Source of the DNA: Populus alba
Lineage: Eukaryota > Streptophyta > Magnoliopsida > Malpighiales > Salicaceae
Assembly (NCBI RefSeq): GCF_005239225.2
Contig: NC_133286.1
Span: forward strand, 21,776,572-21,840,571
Direction: 5' to 3'
DNA: 64,000 nt
Part shown: piece after piece, positions 1 through 11,419 of the stretch
Numbering within the stretch: the first letter of the stretch is position 1
Layout: each line of letters begins with the position of its first letter
Notes under the pieces: generated by a model
Told to the model about the DNA's origin: nothing
Database searches by the model: none
Seen by the model: the letters and a program-made list of their open reading frames with translations, nothing else
Translations under genes and position numbers: made by a program

Positions 1-2411
1 GATCTTTTATATAAAATCTCTCCATCTAAATAGAAGTCTATAGCCAACCTTCTCAAGGTTTTCTTATCCGTTTTAGAAGCTCCCACCGGATATTCCTGAT
101 TCCGCACAAGATTCTTGATATCGTAATACCAAGGTTGTCCGTCCACCTCTCCTTCGACTAAACAACAGTGCGCTGGATCATTTCTAATATCAATGTGTAC
201 CGGTTGTACCTTGCATTTGAGGTCAATGGTAGTCATAGCAGCTAGTGTGGCCAAAGCATCCGCAAAATGGTTCCCTTCCCTTCCTAGATGGGTGAATCTA
301 ATTTCTTCAAATTCCTTTGCTAGCATGGATAGGTATTCCTGGTACGGCCTCAACTTTTCCTCTTTGGTTTGCCATTCCCCTTTGACCTGGCAGATGATCA
401 ACATTGAATCCCCATATACATCTATCTTCTTTATCTTTAACTCCAATGCCGCTTCTAAACCGAGTATACAAGCTTCGTACTCAGCTGTATTGTTGGTGCA
501 TTCAAAATGTAGTTTGACCGAAACTGGGTATTGTTTCTTATTAGGAGAGATTATTACCGCCCCTGCCCCGTTACCATGTACATTTACTGCCCCGTCAAAA
601 AACATGGTCCACCAATCTGTCTTCTCTTCTTCCTTTTCTATTGACGATATATCTTCATCAGGGAAATCAAAATCCAAAGGCTCGTAATCTTCAACAGCAT
701 TATCGGCCAAATGGTCTGCAATGGCACTTCCTTTTACGGCTTTCCTTGTCATGTACACTATGTCATATTCTGCTAATAAAACCTGCCACCTTGCAATTCG
801 ACTTGAGAGAAAAGGCTTATTACAAATATACCTCAGGGGATCCAATTTTGAAATCAACCGAGTGGTATAGTATAACATGTAATGTCGCAACCTCTTTGCC
901 GCCCACACCAATGCACAACACAGCTTTTCTATCTCCGTGTATCTGGACTCACATTCAGTGAATTTCTTACTCAAGTAATAAATAGCTCTTTCCTTCCTTC
1001 CGGTTTCATCATGCTGACCCAATACACATCCCATGGCTACTTCAGTTACGGTTAGATATAATATTAGAGGTTTCCCTGATACAGGAGGCACCAGTAGAGG
1101 TGGATTTTGTAAATAGTGCTTGATTTTATTGAACGCCTCCTCACACTCCTCATTCCAGGTTCCAGGGTTCTTTTTCCTTAGTAGTCGGAATATAGGCTCG
1201 CATGTTGTTGTTAGCTGAGCTATAAATCGAGCAATGTAATTCAACCTTCCTAAGAATCCTCTTACTTCTTTCTCTGTCTTAGGGGATGACATAGCTTGAA
1301 TGGCCCTCACTTTGTCTGGATCCACCTCTATACCTCTATCGCTTACCACAAATCCCAACAGCTTGCCCGACTTAACTCCGAATGAACATTTTGCAGGATT
1401 AAGCCTTAGTTCATACTTCCTCAACCTCTCAAATAACTTCCTCAAAACTTCCACATGATCCTGTCCCTTTTTAGACTTGGCAATCATATCATCTACATAC
1501 ACCTCAATTTCTTTGTGCATCATGTCGTGGAATAGAGTCACCATTGCTCTTTGATATGTTGCACCCGCATTCTTTAACCCAAATGGCATGACCTTGTAGC
1601 AGTAGGTCCCCCAAGGTGTGATAAAAGTTGTTTTCGCCTTATCCTCGGGAGCCATTTTTATTTGATTGTATCCTGAAAAACCGTCCATAAAGGAATAAGT
1701 GGAACTTCGGGCAGCGTTATCCACTAAAACATCTATGTGTGGTAGAGGAAAATCATCCTTAGGACTAGCTCTATTCAAATTTCGAAAATCTACACAAACT
1801 CTAATCTTCCCTTCCTTCTTAGGCACCACAACAATGTTAGATACCCATTGCGGATATCTAACTACTTCTAGAAAGCCAGCATCCCATTGCTTTTCGAGTT
1901 CTGCCTTGACCTTGATCCAGACGTCCGGGTGGGCCCTCCTCAGTTTCTGCTTGACTGGCTTATACCCTTCTTCCAACGGTATCTTGTGTTCTACAATACT
2001 TGTATCCAAACCGGGCATATCTTCATATGACCAAGCAAAGACATCCGAATATTCTTGTAATAGGGTGATCAGTTTTATCCTTTGTTCAGAAGTAATTAAG
2101 GTACCTATTTTCAACTCTTTCCTGAGCTGACCATTGCCCACATTGATAGTTTCGAGTTCCTCGGTGGCAGGCTTCCAAGTCTGTTCCTGTTGTTCTACTA
2201 GCCTGGTGAATTCACTGATGTTGCTTTCATCCCACTCTTCTTCTTCCATAGATATTACATGCTCGTTCAAGTTTGGCCATTTATTCTTGAGGCTAGATGT
2301 ATGTGATGTTGTAGGAGATCCGCTTTCAGGATTCCTGAAAGCGGGAAGTGCTTGGTGTAAATGCATATATAAATAATCAATTTTTGAAAAAGTGCATGAT
2401 CTCACATTTAT
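1..2411 (-). CDS. Tat-type gypsy pol: RT, RNase H and second RNase H (partial, open at left edge)
   Basis: One frame stays open without a stop from 2411 to base 1 (about 800 codons); a stop lies at 2412-2414. The first ATG is at 2364-2366. Visible in order: an acidic linker, reverse transcriptase with FMDGFSGYNQI (about 1650-1690) and the catalytic YVDD (1488-1499), an RNase H with AIYYLSKKF and YTEIEKLCCALVWA (about 680-1090), and an archaeal-type RNase H beginning FDGAVNVHGNG near 599 with NNTAEYEACILGLEAAL, YGDSMLIICQVKGEW and NHFADALATLA down to about 235. The last residues, LRRLAIDFYLDGEILYKR, look like the start of the integrase region. The enzyme copies element RNA into DNA and removes RNA from the hybrid. 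Whether it is expressed is unknown, because the upstream gag-protease part is disrupted. Confidence 0.9.
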   Translation of the reverse strand, partial: MNVRSCTFSKIDYLYMHLHQALPAFRNPESGSPTTSHTSSLKNKWPNLNEHVISMEEEEWDESNISEFTRLVEQQEQTWKPATEELETINVGNGQLRKELKIGTLITSEQRIKLITLLQEYSDVFAWSYEDMPGLDTSIVEHKIPLEEGYKPVKQKLRRAHPDVWIKVKAELEKQWDAGFLEVVRYPQWVSNIVVVPKKEGKIRVCVDFRNLNRASPKDDFPLPHIDVLVDNAARSSTYSFMDGFSGYNQIKMAPEDKAKTTFITPWGTYCYKVMPFGLKNAGATYQRAMVTLFHDMMHKEIEVYVDDMIAKSKKGQDHVEVLRKLFERLRKYELRLNPAKCSFGVKSGKLLGFVVSDRGIEVDPDKVRAIQAMSSPKTEKEVRGFLGRLNYIARFIAQLTTTCEPIFRLLRKKNPGTWNEECEEAFNKIKHYLQNPPLLVPPVSGKPLILYLTVTEVAMGCVLGQHDETGRKERAIYYLSKKFTECESRYTEIEKLCCALVWAAKRLRHYMLYYTTRLISKLDPLRYICNKPFLSSRIARWQVLLAEYDIVYMTRKAVKGSAIADHLADNAVEDYEPLDFDFPDEDISSIEKEEEKTDWWTMFFDGAVNVHGNGAGAVIISPNKKQYPVSVKLHFECTNNTAEYEACILGLEAALELKIKKIDVYGDSMLIICQVKGEWQTKEEKLRPYQEYLSMLAKEFEEIRFTHLGREGNHFADALATLAAMTTIDLKCKVQPVHIDIRNDPAHCCLVEGEVDGQPWYYDIKNLVRNQEYPVGASKTDKKTLRRLAIDFYLDGEILYKR

Positions 2412-2541
2412 TCAAAGGGAAAAGGTGGGCTCCATGACAAACATAGAATCTAGCTGACATCATGAGCCTCGATTGTCAACTAGAGAAAATAAAGCAAGCA
2501 TAAGCAAATGACAAAAACATTCTAAGGCAAACAAAGTTGGT

Positions 2542-4898
2542 TTACATTTTGAAAACCATTGGAGCTTCTTGGGTCACCCAATTCTGGAACTTTTCGCCTT
2601 GAGCCAACTTGCGCACAAAGGTCTTGGCGGAGACTTCTTCTAGTGTATGGATCGTCAGTTGTGGCAGCACTTCATCTTCTTTTCCCGCTATTTCTTTCGC
2701 ATCACCTTTTTCCTTCTCCTTTCCCTCCAAGGTGTTTATGCTCATTTTTTGCCAACTCTAGACCCAGGCTTTCAGCTCCCTTATCATGTTGCACTATGTA
2801 TGCAGCTCTTGGGAATGATACGCTAAGGGGAGGGATTTCCAGCTGTTCTTCTTCAAGATCTCTTCCTTTAATTCTAGCCATCCTTCTTGTCCTTCTCTCC
2901 GATCAGCAGCCCAACGATAATCCTCTTGGTTAGGTTGATATCCTAGCCCAAATCTTTTGATCAGCCTTTCTCTTCCTTGTCGGATTAACCCCTTCTGGTA
3001 TTCCGCAAGCGAGGTTATATCGACGTGGGACCCCACGGTTCAAGAAACATAGACTTGCCATCCTGGCTGCTTCTGAGATCCTTGGTCTTCTCAACACGGT
3101 GTTTTCTGGTACCCAGTCAGTGTTCACGATCTCAAAAGCATGGATATTGTTATCCTTGCAATCCCCCGCTTCGATGAAAGGCACAGCCCCATTCTTTGTC
3201 ATGGCTATTGCCTCCTCAGCCCTGACGGTTACTAACATCCCATTCATGATGTACTTCAAACATTGGTGTAATGATGAAGCTACTGCCCCCGCTGCGTGGA
3301 TCCAAGGTCTTCCCAACAACATACTATAGGAAGGGTGAATATCCATAACCTGAAGTGTCACTAGGAACATCTGCGGTCCCACATATAGCTCCACTTCTAA
3401 AGTCCCAAGTATTGGCCTAGGTGAGCCATCATATGCTCTAGCCATCATAGTACTTGGCTTCATATGAGATTCATCAATCGGCATTTCCTCTAAAATGTGC
3501 TTTGGCAATACGTTCAGGGCCGAGCCATTATCGACGAGCACCTTCCCTACGAGGCAGTCTTTGCACCTAACCGTGATGTATAAAGGCTTGTTGTGTCCGG
3601 TACCTTCAGCATCAAGCTCGTCAGCCGTGAAGTAGAGGTAATCAGTTGCATGTATCCTCCCCACTAAATGCTCCATAGTTTTATGCTCAATGTCCTGGGG
3701 TACATATGCCTCATTTAATACCTTTTGCAAGGCATTTCGATGCGGCTCAGAGCTGAGTATCAAGGACATAAGGGAGATCCGAGCTGGAGTCTTTTTTAGT
3801 TGATCCACTATGCAATATTCGCTATGCTTGATCAACTTCAAAAATTTCATTTGATTCCTCTTCCGTTACTGGCTTATTAACTTCTGGTGCTTTGTCCAGA
3901 TCTACCACTTTTTTACCCTTTTCCTTCCTCCATTCTTCAGGCGTAAAGCAACGACCACTTCTGGTCAAACCACTTATCTCCGTCTGGAACAAAGGAAGAG
4001 GAGCTCGAACGTTGGAGGCATACCCATAATTGTAACGGCATGGCATTGTGATTTCTCTTTTGTGCAGGACGGTTTAACCGAAGATCAGCCTTGGGGCCCA
4101 TTAGCAGTCTGTTTGAACCCTGCAAACTCCTGCCATCTGATCTTGACCTTCCGTCATACTTACTTCACACCTGCTCTCCATTGGTTCAATCCTTAATTGT
4201 CCCATCCTCAACATTTTAGCAATCTTTTCGCAAAACTCGGTGCAATCCTCAATGTGATGTCCTTCTCTTCCATGGAACTCACAGTAGTCCCCCCTCTCTC
4301 CAATTGGCTTACCTCCTTCACCGCTAGAAATCCTGATTGTACTAACATGTCGTACAACCTTTTCATCGGCCACCTTCAACACCTTGCATTGATTTCCCAC
4401 TTCGATCATGCCTATTCCGCCACTGTTTGGAACATGTTTAGGCAATGGGTTTGAATTAACATTGGGCTTGTCTTCGAAGGATACCCATCCTAACTTAATA
4501 AGCTCCAATAACCTCTTTTTGAATGCATAGCAGGTTTCAATCCCATGCCAGGATTACCCCCGTGGTACTCGCAAGTCAAATCGGGCTTGTACCAAATTGG
4601 GAATGGTGGTTGTAGCGGTAGTGTAGGGATAGGAGCTACTTGCCCAATGCTTAAAAGTTTGGCATACATGTCCTTCAAAGGCATGGGTAATTGGTGGCAA
4701 TTGTTCTGAGGTGTATCCTGAGTGGGGTCTTTGGTAGTGATTTGATAGTTTGGTTGGTTATTTGTTCGGTTAGGTGAAAAAGATTGGTTTAAAGTTTATG
4801 CGTGGGGATTGAGAGGTAGGTGCTTGTGGGCTGTGGAAATTTACTTTCTTGCCTTTATATCCGCCTTCCAAATTGTTAACGTCCCCTTCTCTTTTCCT
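2542..4898 (-). pseudogene. Tat-type gypsy gag-protease, broken by frameshifts
   Basis: Fragments in different frames belong to one gag-protease region. At 4490-4684 a gag piece has a zinc-knuckle-like start CEYHGGNPG. At 4101-4508 a second piece contains CEFHGREGHHIEDC. At 3822-4046 comes a linker piece, and at 2930-3850 the aspartic protease with VDNGSALNVLP (near 3505-3540) and MLLGRPWIHAAGAV. At 2794-3036 and 2542-2745 are C-terminal pieces in other frames. Frame changes fall near 4545, 4110, 3845 and 3010. The gag N-terminal capsid region is absent, presumably in the gap. About 130 bases with stops in the pol frame separate this from pol. The product would have packaged element RNA and processed the polyprotein; it cannot be made intact from this copy. 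Confidence 0.82.
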
Positions 4899-4899
4899 T

Positions 4900-5399
4900 N
4901 NNNNNNNNNNNNNNNNNNNNNNNNNNNNNNNNNNNNNNNNNNNNNNNNNNNNNNNNNNNNNNNNNNNNNNNNNNNNNNNNNNNNNNNNNNNNNNNNNNNN
5001 NNNNNNNNNNNNNNNNNNNNNNNNNNNNNNNNNNNNNNNNNNNNNNNNNNNNNNNNNNNNNNNNNNNNNNNNNNNNNNNNNNNNNNNNNNNNNNNNNNNN
5101 NNNNNNNNNNNNNNNNNNNNNNNNNNNNNNNNNNNNNNNNNNNNNNNNNNNNNNNNNNNNNNNNNNNNNNNNNNNNNNNNNNNNNNNNNNNNNNNNNNNN
5201 NNNNNNNNNNNNNNNNNNNNNNNNNNNNNNNNNNNNNNNNNNNNNNNNNNNNNNNNNNNNNNNNNNNNNNNNNNNNNNNNNNNNNNNNNNNNNNNNNNNN
5301 NNNNNNNNNNNNNNNNNNNNNNNNNNNNNNNNNNNNNNNNNNNNNNNNNNNNNNNNNNNNNNNNNNNNNNNNNNNNNNNNNNNNNNNNNNNNNNNNNNN
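4900..5399. other. assembly gap (500 N)
   Basis: Exactly 500 N, a placeholder size. It falls where the gag start and 5' LTR of the gypsy element should be, so the repeat probably caused the break. Confidence 0.99.
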
Positions 5400-6005
5400 T
5401 CAAAATAAGCAAATTATAGATAGTTTCATTAAACATTGTTGACATCGAGATTATTATTGTGTACTGGCAACTTCTTTTGGCGAAGTAGATTTCAGGCCTA
5501 GTGTCTACTGTTTCTCTTGATATAATATTTAATTTGATGTGAAGAAAAAAAATTTATAATTTTTTGAAAAATATTTTAGAAACACAAAAACCAAACAAAG
5601 TTTAAATTTATTTAACTTATTAATTCCAAATCAAGTACCTAGTTTATTAAAAAAATCAAAATAATTAAGAGTATACAAATATAAAGAAAATAAACAAAGA
5701 TACATTACAAAAATCATGGTAAAAAAACATATCCTAAAAAATAAAAAGTTTTTGAGCCTTACAATTTCCAACATTCATTAACATCCTTTTTTTATATATA
5801 TAACCTCGAATATTTGGGCTAACTTACATATATCATGAATAATTTTGAAGCTCATTAAATACTTTGCAAGCCCAATAAATAAATAAGACATCATAAAAAT
5901 GACAGACATACATAAAAAAAAAGAAAAAAAATCAAACCTGAATACAGAGTAAAAGAACTAATCCCTTCTTCGTCACGGCCTCAAGTGCACATCCTTGGTA
6001 TAACC
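5400..6005. other. AT-rich intergenic DNA, no gene seen
   Basis: AT-rich sequence between the gap and the stop codon of the first coiled-coil gene. It would hold that gene's 3' UTR and terminator. I see no coding or repeat structure. Confidence 0.6.
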
Positions 6006-9000
6006 TTAGCACGCTTCTTTCAGTACATGGTCGCTGTCCTTATTTATCTTCGTACACAAAGCATCGATTATCATCTGGAGTGACCTTTTTTCTTGTTCCA
6101 ATTTTGTATTTTTTGCCTCGAGTTGTATTATGTTCAGGCTGTCCCGATTGTTGATGCTCTTAGTCAGCAGATCATTTTCACATTTCAGTTGTTCAATTTC
6201 ACGTTGTCGATCTATACCTTGGCACATAGCCTGTAAAACAAAAACAAAAAAAAACAACAAAGGTATGCATAGTGTAAACAACCAAACAAGTAATATAATT
6301 GTCGCCCGACATCTTGGCGGCCTTAAAAAATTAATTAATTCGTTATCTTTGGAAAGAACGGATTTCTGGCATCCTGTTCTTTAATGTGGATATTCTTGTT
6401 TAAGGAGTCGCCACCTAATATTACGGTCACTAGGAACCCTAACTGGTCAACAGAGATTCTATGGTTCGGGACTGGTTACGTAAAAGGGAAGATATTATCA
6501 CCCCTTAAACGTCCTGCCTGAGGCAGGCTGCATTGCTAGTTTCGTCTTAAATTGCTAAATGTTTATTTTTTTATGTTATGAAAATTTGCTTACAATATTC
6601 CTGACTCTGGCGCCAGTGAATATTTAACTACGAATATTTCCAACTCTGGCGTTGGTAAATATTACGTAGCTATAAAAATAAATTTAAATCATCATTTTTT
6701 TTTTATTCCTGACTCTGGCGTCAGTGAATAAATAAATAATAATAAGTTTATTTTTTACGAATGCAAATATTTTTTTATTTTTTTTATCTAAATAAAATAA
6801 AATACAATGAATAAAAAATAATATAAATTTAAACCGGTATTTTTTATTCCTGACTCTGGCGTCAGTGAATAAACCAATAAATTTACATTATTTTTATTTC
6901 GTGCATACATATTTTTTATTTTTTTTATTTTTTCTATCTTTTTTATGTTTTATATTTTTTCTTTTTTAGGATTAAGTTCCACACGTGCATGCAAAAACCG
7001 GTAAGTAGTGAATTAAATTGGCCTATGTACAGTACCCATGCAATTATAATTGCAAAGCAAAGGGAAATGAAGAACTTACCTATGCAGGAGGCGAAGTCGA
7101 AGACGGTGGCTTGCAAGAACTTACCTGTGCAGGAGTCGAAGTCGAAGACGGTGGCTTGCTTTGGATCCCTCGGTTTCTCCTCCCTCCTCTGCTTCTTCCG
7201 CTCGTCCTCCTCCTGCTCGTCCCCCTTCTGTCTTGTTCGTTTTTTTTTGGGTTTATTTGCTTCTCTCTCAGTCTGCTGCGCTGCTGTTGCTGAGAAGCTA
7301 AGCCGATGGACTGTCATTGAATGTTACAACTAGGTCCCGTATGATGCTGTGAAGAAAGACAGTAGTCGCTGCTATTGCTGGACTGAGCTGCTGCAGAAGG
7401 AGGAAATGGTGGCTAAGGAGCACCTGCTGTCACTGCTTCAATGGAGAAGAGAATAAAAACTCCAGGTGCTGGGTTTGAGCTGAAAGACTTCCACGGTTGA
7501 AGACAAAGATATTGTTCATGCTTTGGAAACCTGCTGTTGTTGGAGGAGCGCATGCTGGACGACCCATGCATGCTCACGGTGCATGGATGCATGGAGAGGG
7601 CGTTTCTGCTGCTGTCACCGGGGAGAGGAGAGGGTATTGTAGCACCGGCCGAACTGTAGGGGAGCTGGTGTCGCGTGGTGGACAAGAGAAAGAAGACTGT
7701 GATGGAGCTAAAACCCAAACAGAGGAGAGATTCTGGTTTTCTTCTTTGTTTATGAAACGAGGACAAATGGTGAAGATGATGGTTTTGGTTTCAAGACAGA
7801 GAGGAAAAGAAAAGCCACGGAGGGCTTCTCTGTCTTCTTGGTGACCTGGGAAGAAGAGGAGAAAAAGCTGGGGGGAGGGGGCAGCGGCGGCTAGTCTAGG
7901 ACTCGGCCGCGCCCCCTTTTTTTTTTAATCTCTTTTTTTTTTTTTTAGGTTTCTGTAATGGTCTTCTCCTGGGTTTTAGGGTTTCTCTCTAATCATCCTC
8001 CCTCCTTCCTTTCTTTTTCTTTTCCTCTTCTTTTTAAAACTGTGATCAATATTTATAGTGCAAGAGTCCTATCACTTGTAAGAAGTAAAGTCTCAATCAA
8101 ACTCATTCTCTTTTTTGAAATTCAAATTAGAATCGAATTTGAAATCAGACAACTTTCATTATCTTAAAGGTAAGGATTATCTTGAAAATAATGATTATTT
8201 CGAAAGTAAGGATTATCTCAAAGATAAGGATAGAATGACAAAAGCACATTATAGTCCTTAATTTTCACACAAGTTGACAAATCACCCTTTTCATCGAAAT
8301 AAGTCTTTGTTCTTTTAATTTTATATTTTAAACCCTGTAAAAATTAAATTAAAAAGCTAATGGGCCAAAATTTGGTTATGACAATAATCATAAATTTATT
8401 ACCAAGCTATTATCCTTGAATTTAAGAATACATGCATGGACAATCATTGCTATAATGATTAATGATAGAGAAACTATATTTTTACTATTGATTTAAGATA
8501 TTGGTAAAGAGAATATTCACTCTATTCAGTGCCGGGCATAATGAGTATAAATACCTTAACAAGTCTTATAGTTTTATACATTGACATGGACCTAGCATAT
8601 TTTTTTTTTACTGAAACATAAAAAATAAACGTACAAGAAAACAAAAAAAATCATCAAAGTTGTGAGAATGTATATTTCAATTCCATAATTTTTAATTTTT
8701 AGATTTACCGATGAATTTTATATTGGTATTTGTACTATTATTTTGTTGATAATTAATTTACCAACAAAATCACCAGCAAAAATGCTTTGTCGATGAATCT
8801 TTCGTTACTAATTTTTTATCCATCGGTAAATTCATTGATAATGAAAAAATATTATTACCGATAGATTAACTAACGGAAAAAACCGGTAAAAAAATTATCC
8901 GCTTCATTGCATCAGTATTTCCCTTGAAAAAACACTATATGTAATTCCGTCAGTAATTATTTAAAAAATATTTTAAAAAATCCATTTTACAAAACTATAA

Positions 9001-11260
9001 AATAATTAAATTAATATAAATCAACACTATATAATACTTAAAACATTTGGAAAAAAGAAGAAGAAAATCATATGAAAATATAACAATATTCATACAATTA
9101 TTAAGAACAAAAACAATTAAAAATAAAATAAAATAAATAAATATAGTGAAACAAAAACATGAAAAAATAAGAAAAAAATATCTTACCTTAATGTGGTAAT
9201 TGCAAGTGAAGCCAAGAAGAGAAAACAAATTTGTAAATTACATTAATTAATAAAATAGCGAAGAAAAAAAAAAAGAAAACATATCTAAGAATAGAGGATA
9301 AGAGAAGGAGTTGAGAAGAGAAAAGAAGAGAATAGAAAGAAATGGATATTGATGTTTATTATATATGAGAAATAAGAAAAAATAAATAAAAAAGCCCCGT
9401 CTGTTGTAAAATTAGGAATTCTAGACTTTTTTATTGAGATGTTTCACCAATAATTTTACCGATGGATAATTAAATATTGATATTTTTAATCATTCCGTCT
9501 ATAATATTTAATTTAATAAAAAAAATTTAGAAACTATCAAATATCACCGACGACTTTTTAATCTGTCGGTAATTTTATTTGTAATATTTAATTTAAAATT
9601 TTAATTTAATCAATTTTTTTAAAAAAACTGCCAAATAACACCTACAACTTTTCATTCCGTCAGTGATTTTGTCCATAAAGAACAATAATTAATAGTACAA
9701 TTGAAAAATAAATAGTTCCAGAGCTTTTTGAAAAATATCAACGAAATTTTCCATTAGTGATTACCTTTGTAATTGATATTATGAACAATATTCACAGTTT
9801 ACCAACGAATTTACCGACAAAATTTATTCCGTTGGCAATTTACCAACAAAAATATTTCCTCGATCTTTCTGTTTGTATTTATCGATTTTCTAGTAGTGTT
9901 TGATTGTGTAAAATTACTATATTATATGATTGTTTATATATATTTGCTATGATATTTTTTACAATTGTGTATTTGATTCGTAATACTTTATATTGAGTAA
10001 ATCCAGGTTAATTTGGTTCTAAAAATATAACCAGTGTAGAAAAATATCCGATTTATTAGATTGATGAAGAAAATCACGGAATTGAAATATAGCAAAAGGT
10101 ACAGAGAGAGACGTACTAGCTGCTTTGAAAGCACCTCCACAACGATGTTTTGCTTGTCAAGCTGGGACTTCAATTGGCAAAAGTTACCTTTAAGTTGTTT
10201 CATGTTTTCGTTTTGAGTTTGCACAACCTCTTCCAGCCGAACTTCTTCATTTTTCAAGTGCTTGTTCTCTCTGTTTAATCTATTATTTTCTTCGGTAAGC
10301 ACACACAACTTTTCCTCATTCTTGATTTTCATGAACTGCATAATTAATTACAGCACACGAGAATCAAAGAGAAGTTCCTAATAATAAAAACATATAACAA
10401 CAACACGAACCTCCTTCTACCAAATACCTACAGGCAAGTGATCATGGAGAGGAGCATGTTGCTTACCTTGCACCGTTGCCGATAGGCCCTGTCTACCTCT
10501 TTCTTCCTCTCTTGATCCCTATTTACATCATCAGGAGCTTTTCTTTTCAGCTTAGAATCGGATATGGTAGGAGAATCAAGACATCCTGATAGAAATGACA
10601 TGTACTGCTCTATTGGTGGCTGAATCATCGACGGTACTGTGTTTATTTCATAGCTACCGCCAATTTCATTAGCGGTAGACGCCTGCAGATGAGATTTAAA
10701 AGGGCAAAACCTTCAAAAGACATACTTAGGTTTGCTCACTGAAAAATGGCAGAAGGCTTTCATTCAACCAAAACATCTGTGATAAGCACATCAATCTATC
10801 TAATTTTCTGTACACATGCAAGCAGAAGAATATATATAGACACATAAATTAATTTTGTTGGCTAAGGAAAATATGAAAAATCTAAACAAATTAAAAGATA
10901 TAGCATGTATTAAATGAAAAATGAGCCATAAACTCAAGCTCAAAATGGATCCTTTCTTCTAGATCTTCTCCACAAAATATTACCTATAATATTAGGAGTT
11001 AAAAATATAGAAAGTTCACAATCATAAAGGCAGCATTTTAGAAAGAAAAAGCTTCTCGAACACCAGATCCTTCTTATGAATGGGTTAATTTTAATTGTGA
11101 TTTAAACTTAATTTTGCAGCATAAACGCAAACTTCAGATCGGTTGGCTGGTACACTAGACAGTGAAAAAACGACAAACGATATTTACAGGCTCTCTTTTT
11201 TCTGGATAAAAATTAGAAGATTACAAGTAAACTTACAGTTGCTAGTTCCGGTGGCCACAT
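6006..11260 (-). CDS. bZIP-like basic coiled-coil protein, array member A (227 aa, 4 exons)
   Basis: Spliced model: 11260-11237, 10682-10467, 10335-10117, 6230-6006 (24, 216, 219 and 225 bp; all junctions phase 0, GT-AG). Exon 2 ends in a lysine-rich stretch and VDRAYRQRCK (Asp about residue 72, Lys 80). This fits the bZIP basic pattern N-x7-R/K with Asp in place of the invariant Asn. Exon 3 (81-153) and exon 4 (154-227) are strongly charged heptad-like coiled coil, with LTEENNRLNRENKHLKNEE and SLQMIIDALCTKI. Members C and D share this architecture. The third intron is about 3.9 kb and carries a solo LTR and a CACTA-like fragment. The start ATG (MWPPELAT) is the weakest part: the frame also stays open upstream of it, so the protein may begin earlier. 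A nuclear, dimerising role is inferred from sequence type only; I do not recognise a named family. Confidence 0.72.
6594..6872. repeat. four hairpin-forming repeats within the solo LTR
   Basis: Units at 6594-6623, 6633-6663, 6703-6731 and 6844-6872 each carry a TCTGGC core flanked by inverted arms, for example CTGAC-TCTGGC-GTCAG within TATTC...GAATA. In the second unit both arms changed together to CCAAC...GTTGG, preserving pairing. Confidence 0.8.
7072..7160. repeat. 45-bp direct tandem duplication in the solo LTR
   Basis: Two near-identical units, 7072-7116 and 7117-7160, both beginning GAACTTACCT and containing GAAGTCGAAGACGGTGGC. They differ at a few positions. Confidence 0.85.
8650..9898. 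mobile_element. degenerate CACTA-like (En/Spm-type) non-autonomous fragment
   Basis: The right end reads TTTCTAGTAGTG (9887-9898), the reverse complement of a CACTACTAGAAA terminus typical of plant CACTA elements. Many degenerate ACCGACGGA/TCCGTCGGT-like subterminal motifs occur at 8705-8900 and 9430-9850. A CACTA at 8933-8937 could be the left terminus, but the flanking triplets (AAA and TTT) do not match and similar motifs continue further left, so the left boundary is unresolved. No transposase is encoded. Confidence 0.5.
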
Positions 11261-11419
11261 TGAATCAATCAAGGGGAAGATCGGTAGATAAGCTGGCTTT
11301 ATACCTGCATAAAATTGAAAGCAGAGAACTGGTGAAGGCAATCGGAAACAGCACAACACAATCAAAGAAGGAGAGAGAAATAAGCCTTAGAGTGCTTCCG
11401 GAAATAATGTTTTTGGGAG

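Larger units (their letters stand above)
1..4899 (-). mobile_element. Ty3/gypsy LTR retrotransposon, Tat lineage, partial
   Basis: Read on the minus strand, the order is gag zinc-knuckle region, protease, reverse transcriptase, RNase H, second RNase H, then the first residues of what should be the integrase N-terminus at the left edge. An extra RNase H between RT-RNase H and integrase is characteristic of the Tat lineage (Ogre/Retand and relatives). Integrase and the 3' LTR lie left of the window. The gag N-terminus and 5' LTR, if present, lie in or beyond the 500-base gap at 4900-5399. No LTR of this element is visible, so its age cannot be judged here. The gag-protease half is frameshifted and the pol half is open. 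Confidence 0.93.
6300..8384. mobile_element. solo LTR-like insertion (2085 bp) with 5-bp TSD ATAAT
   Basis: The segment begins TGTCGCCCGAC and ends GGTTATGACA, giving TGTC...GACA inverted termini. It is flanked by perfect direct repeats ATAAT at 6295-6299 and 8385-8389. Near 6400-6500 it has sequence such as GGAGTCGCCACCTAATATT, which I associate with long LTRs of Tat-like gypsy elements in poplar and grape. No internal coding domain and no second LTR copy are present, so a solo LTR formed by recombination is the best reading; a short non-autonomous element is the alternative. It sits in intron 3 of array member A. ORFs at 7413-7766 (-) and 7497-7844 (+) lie inside it and do not look like real genes. 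Confidence 0.78.

Noticed and set aside
2412..2541. An Ogre-type spliced intron between protease and RT
   Set aside because: There is an acceptor-like CTCTAG near 2480, but the pol frame has stops after it (including 2412-2414) and no matching donor, so a spliced intron is not supported.
4809..5442. Long open frames across the first N run
   Set aside because: They consist of unknown residues from N and carry no information.
7413..7844. Frames of about 115 codons on both strands
   Set aside because: Both lie inside the solo LTR, have low-complexity or transposon-leader composition, and lack any known domain.
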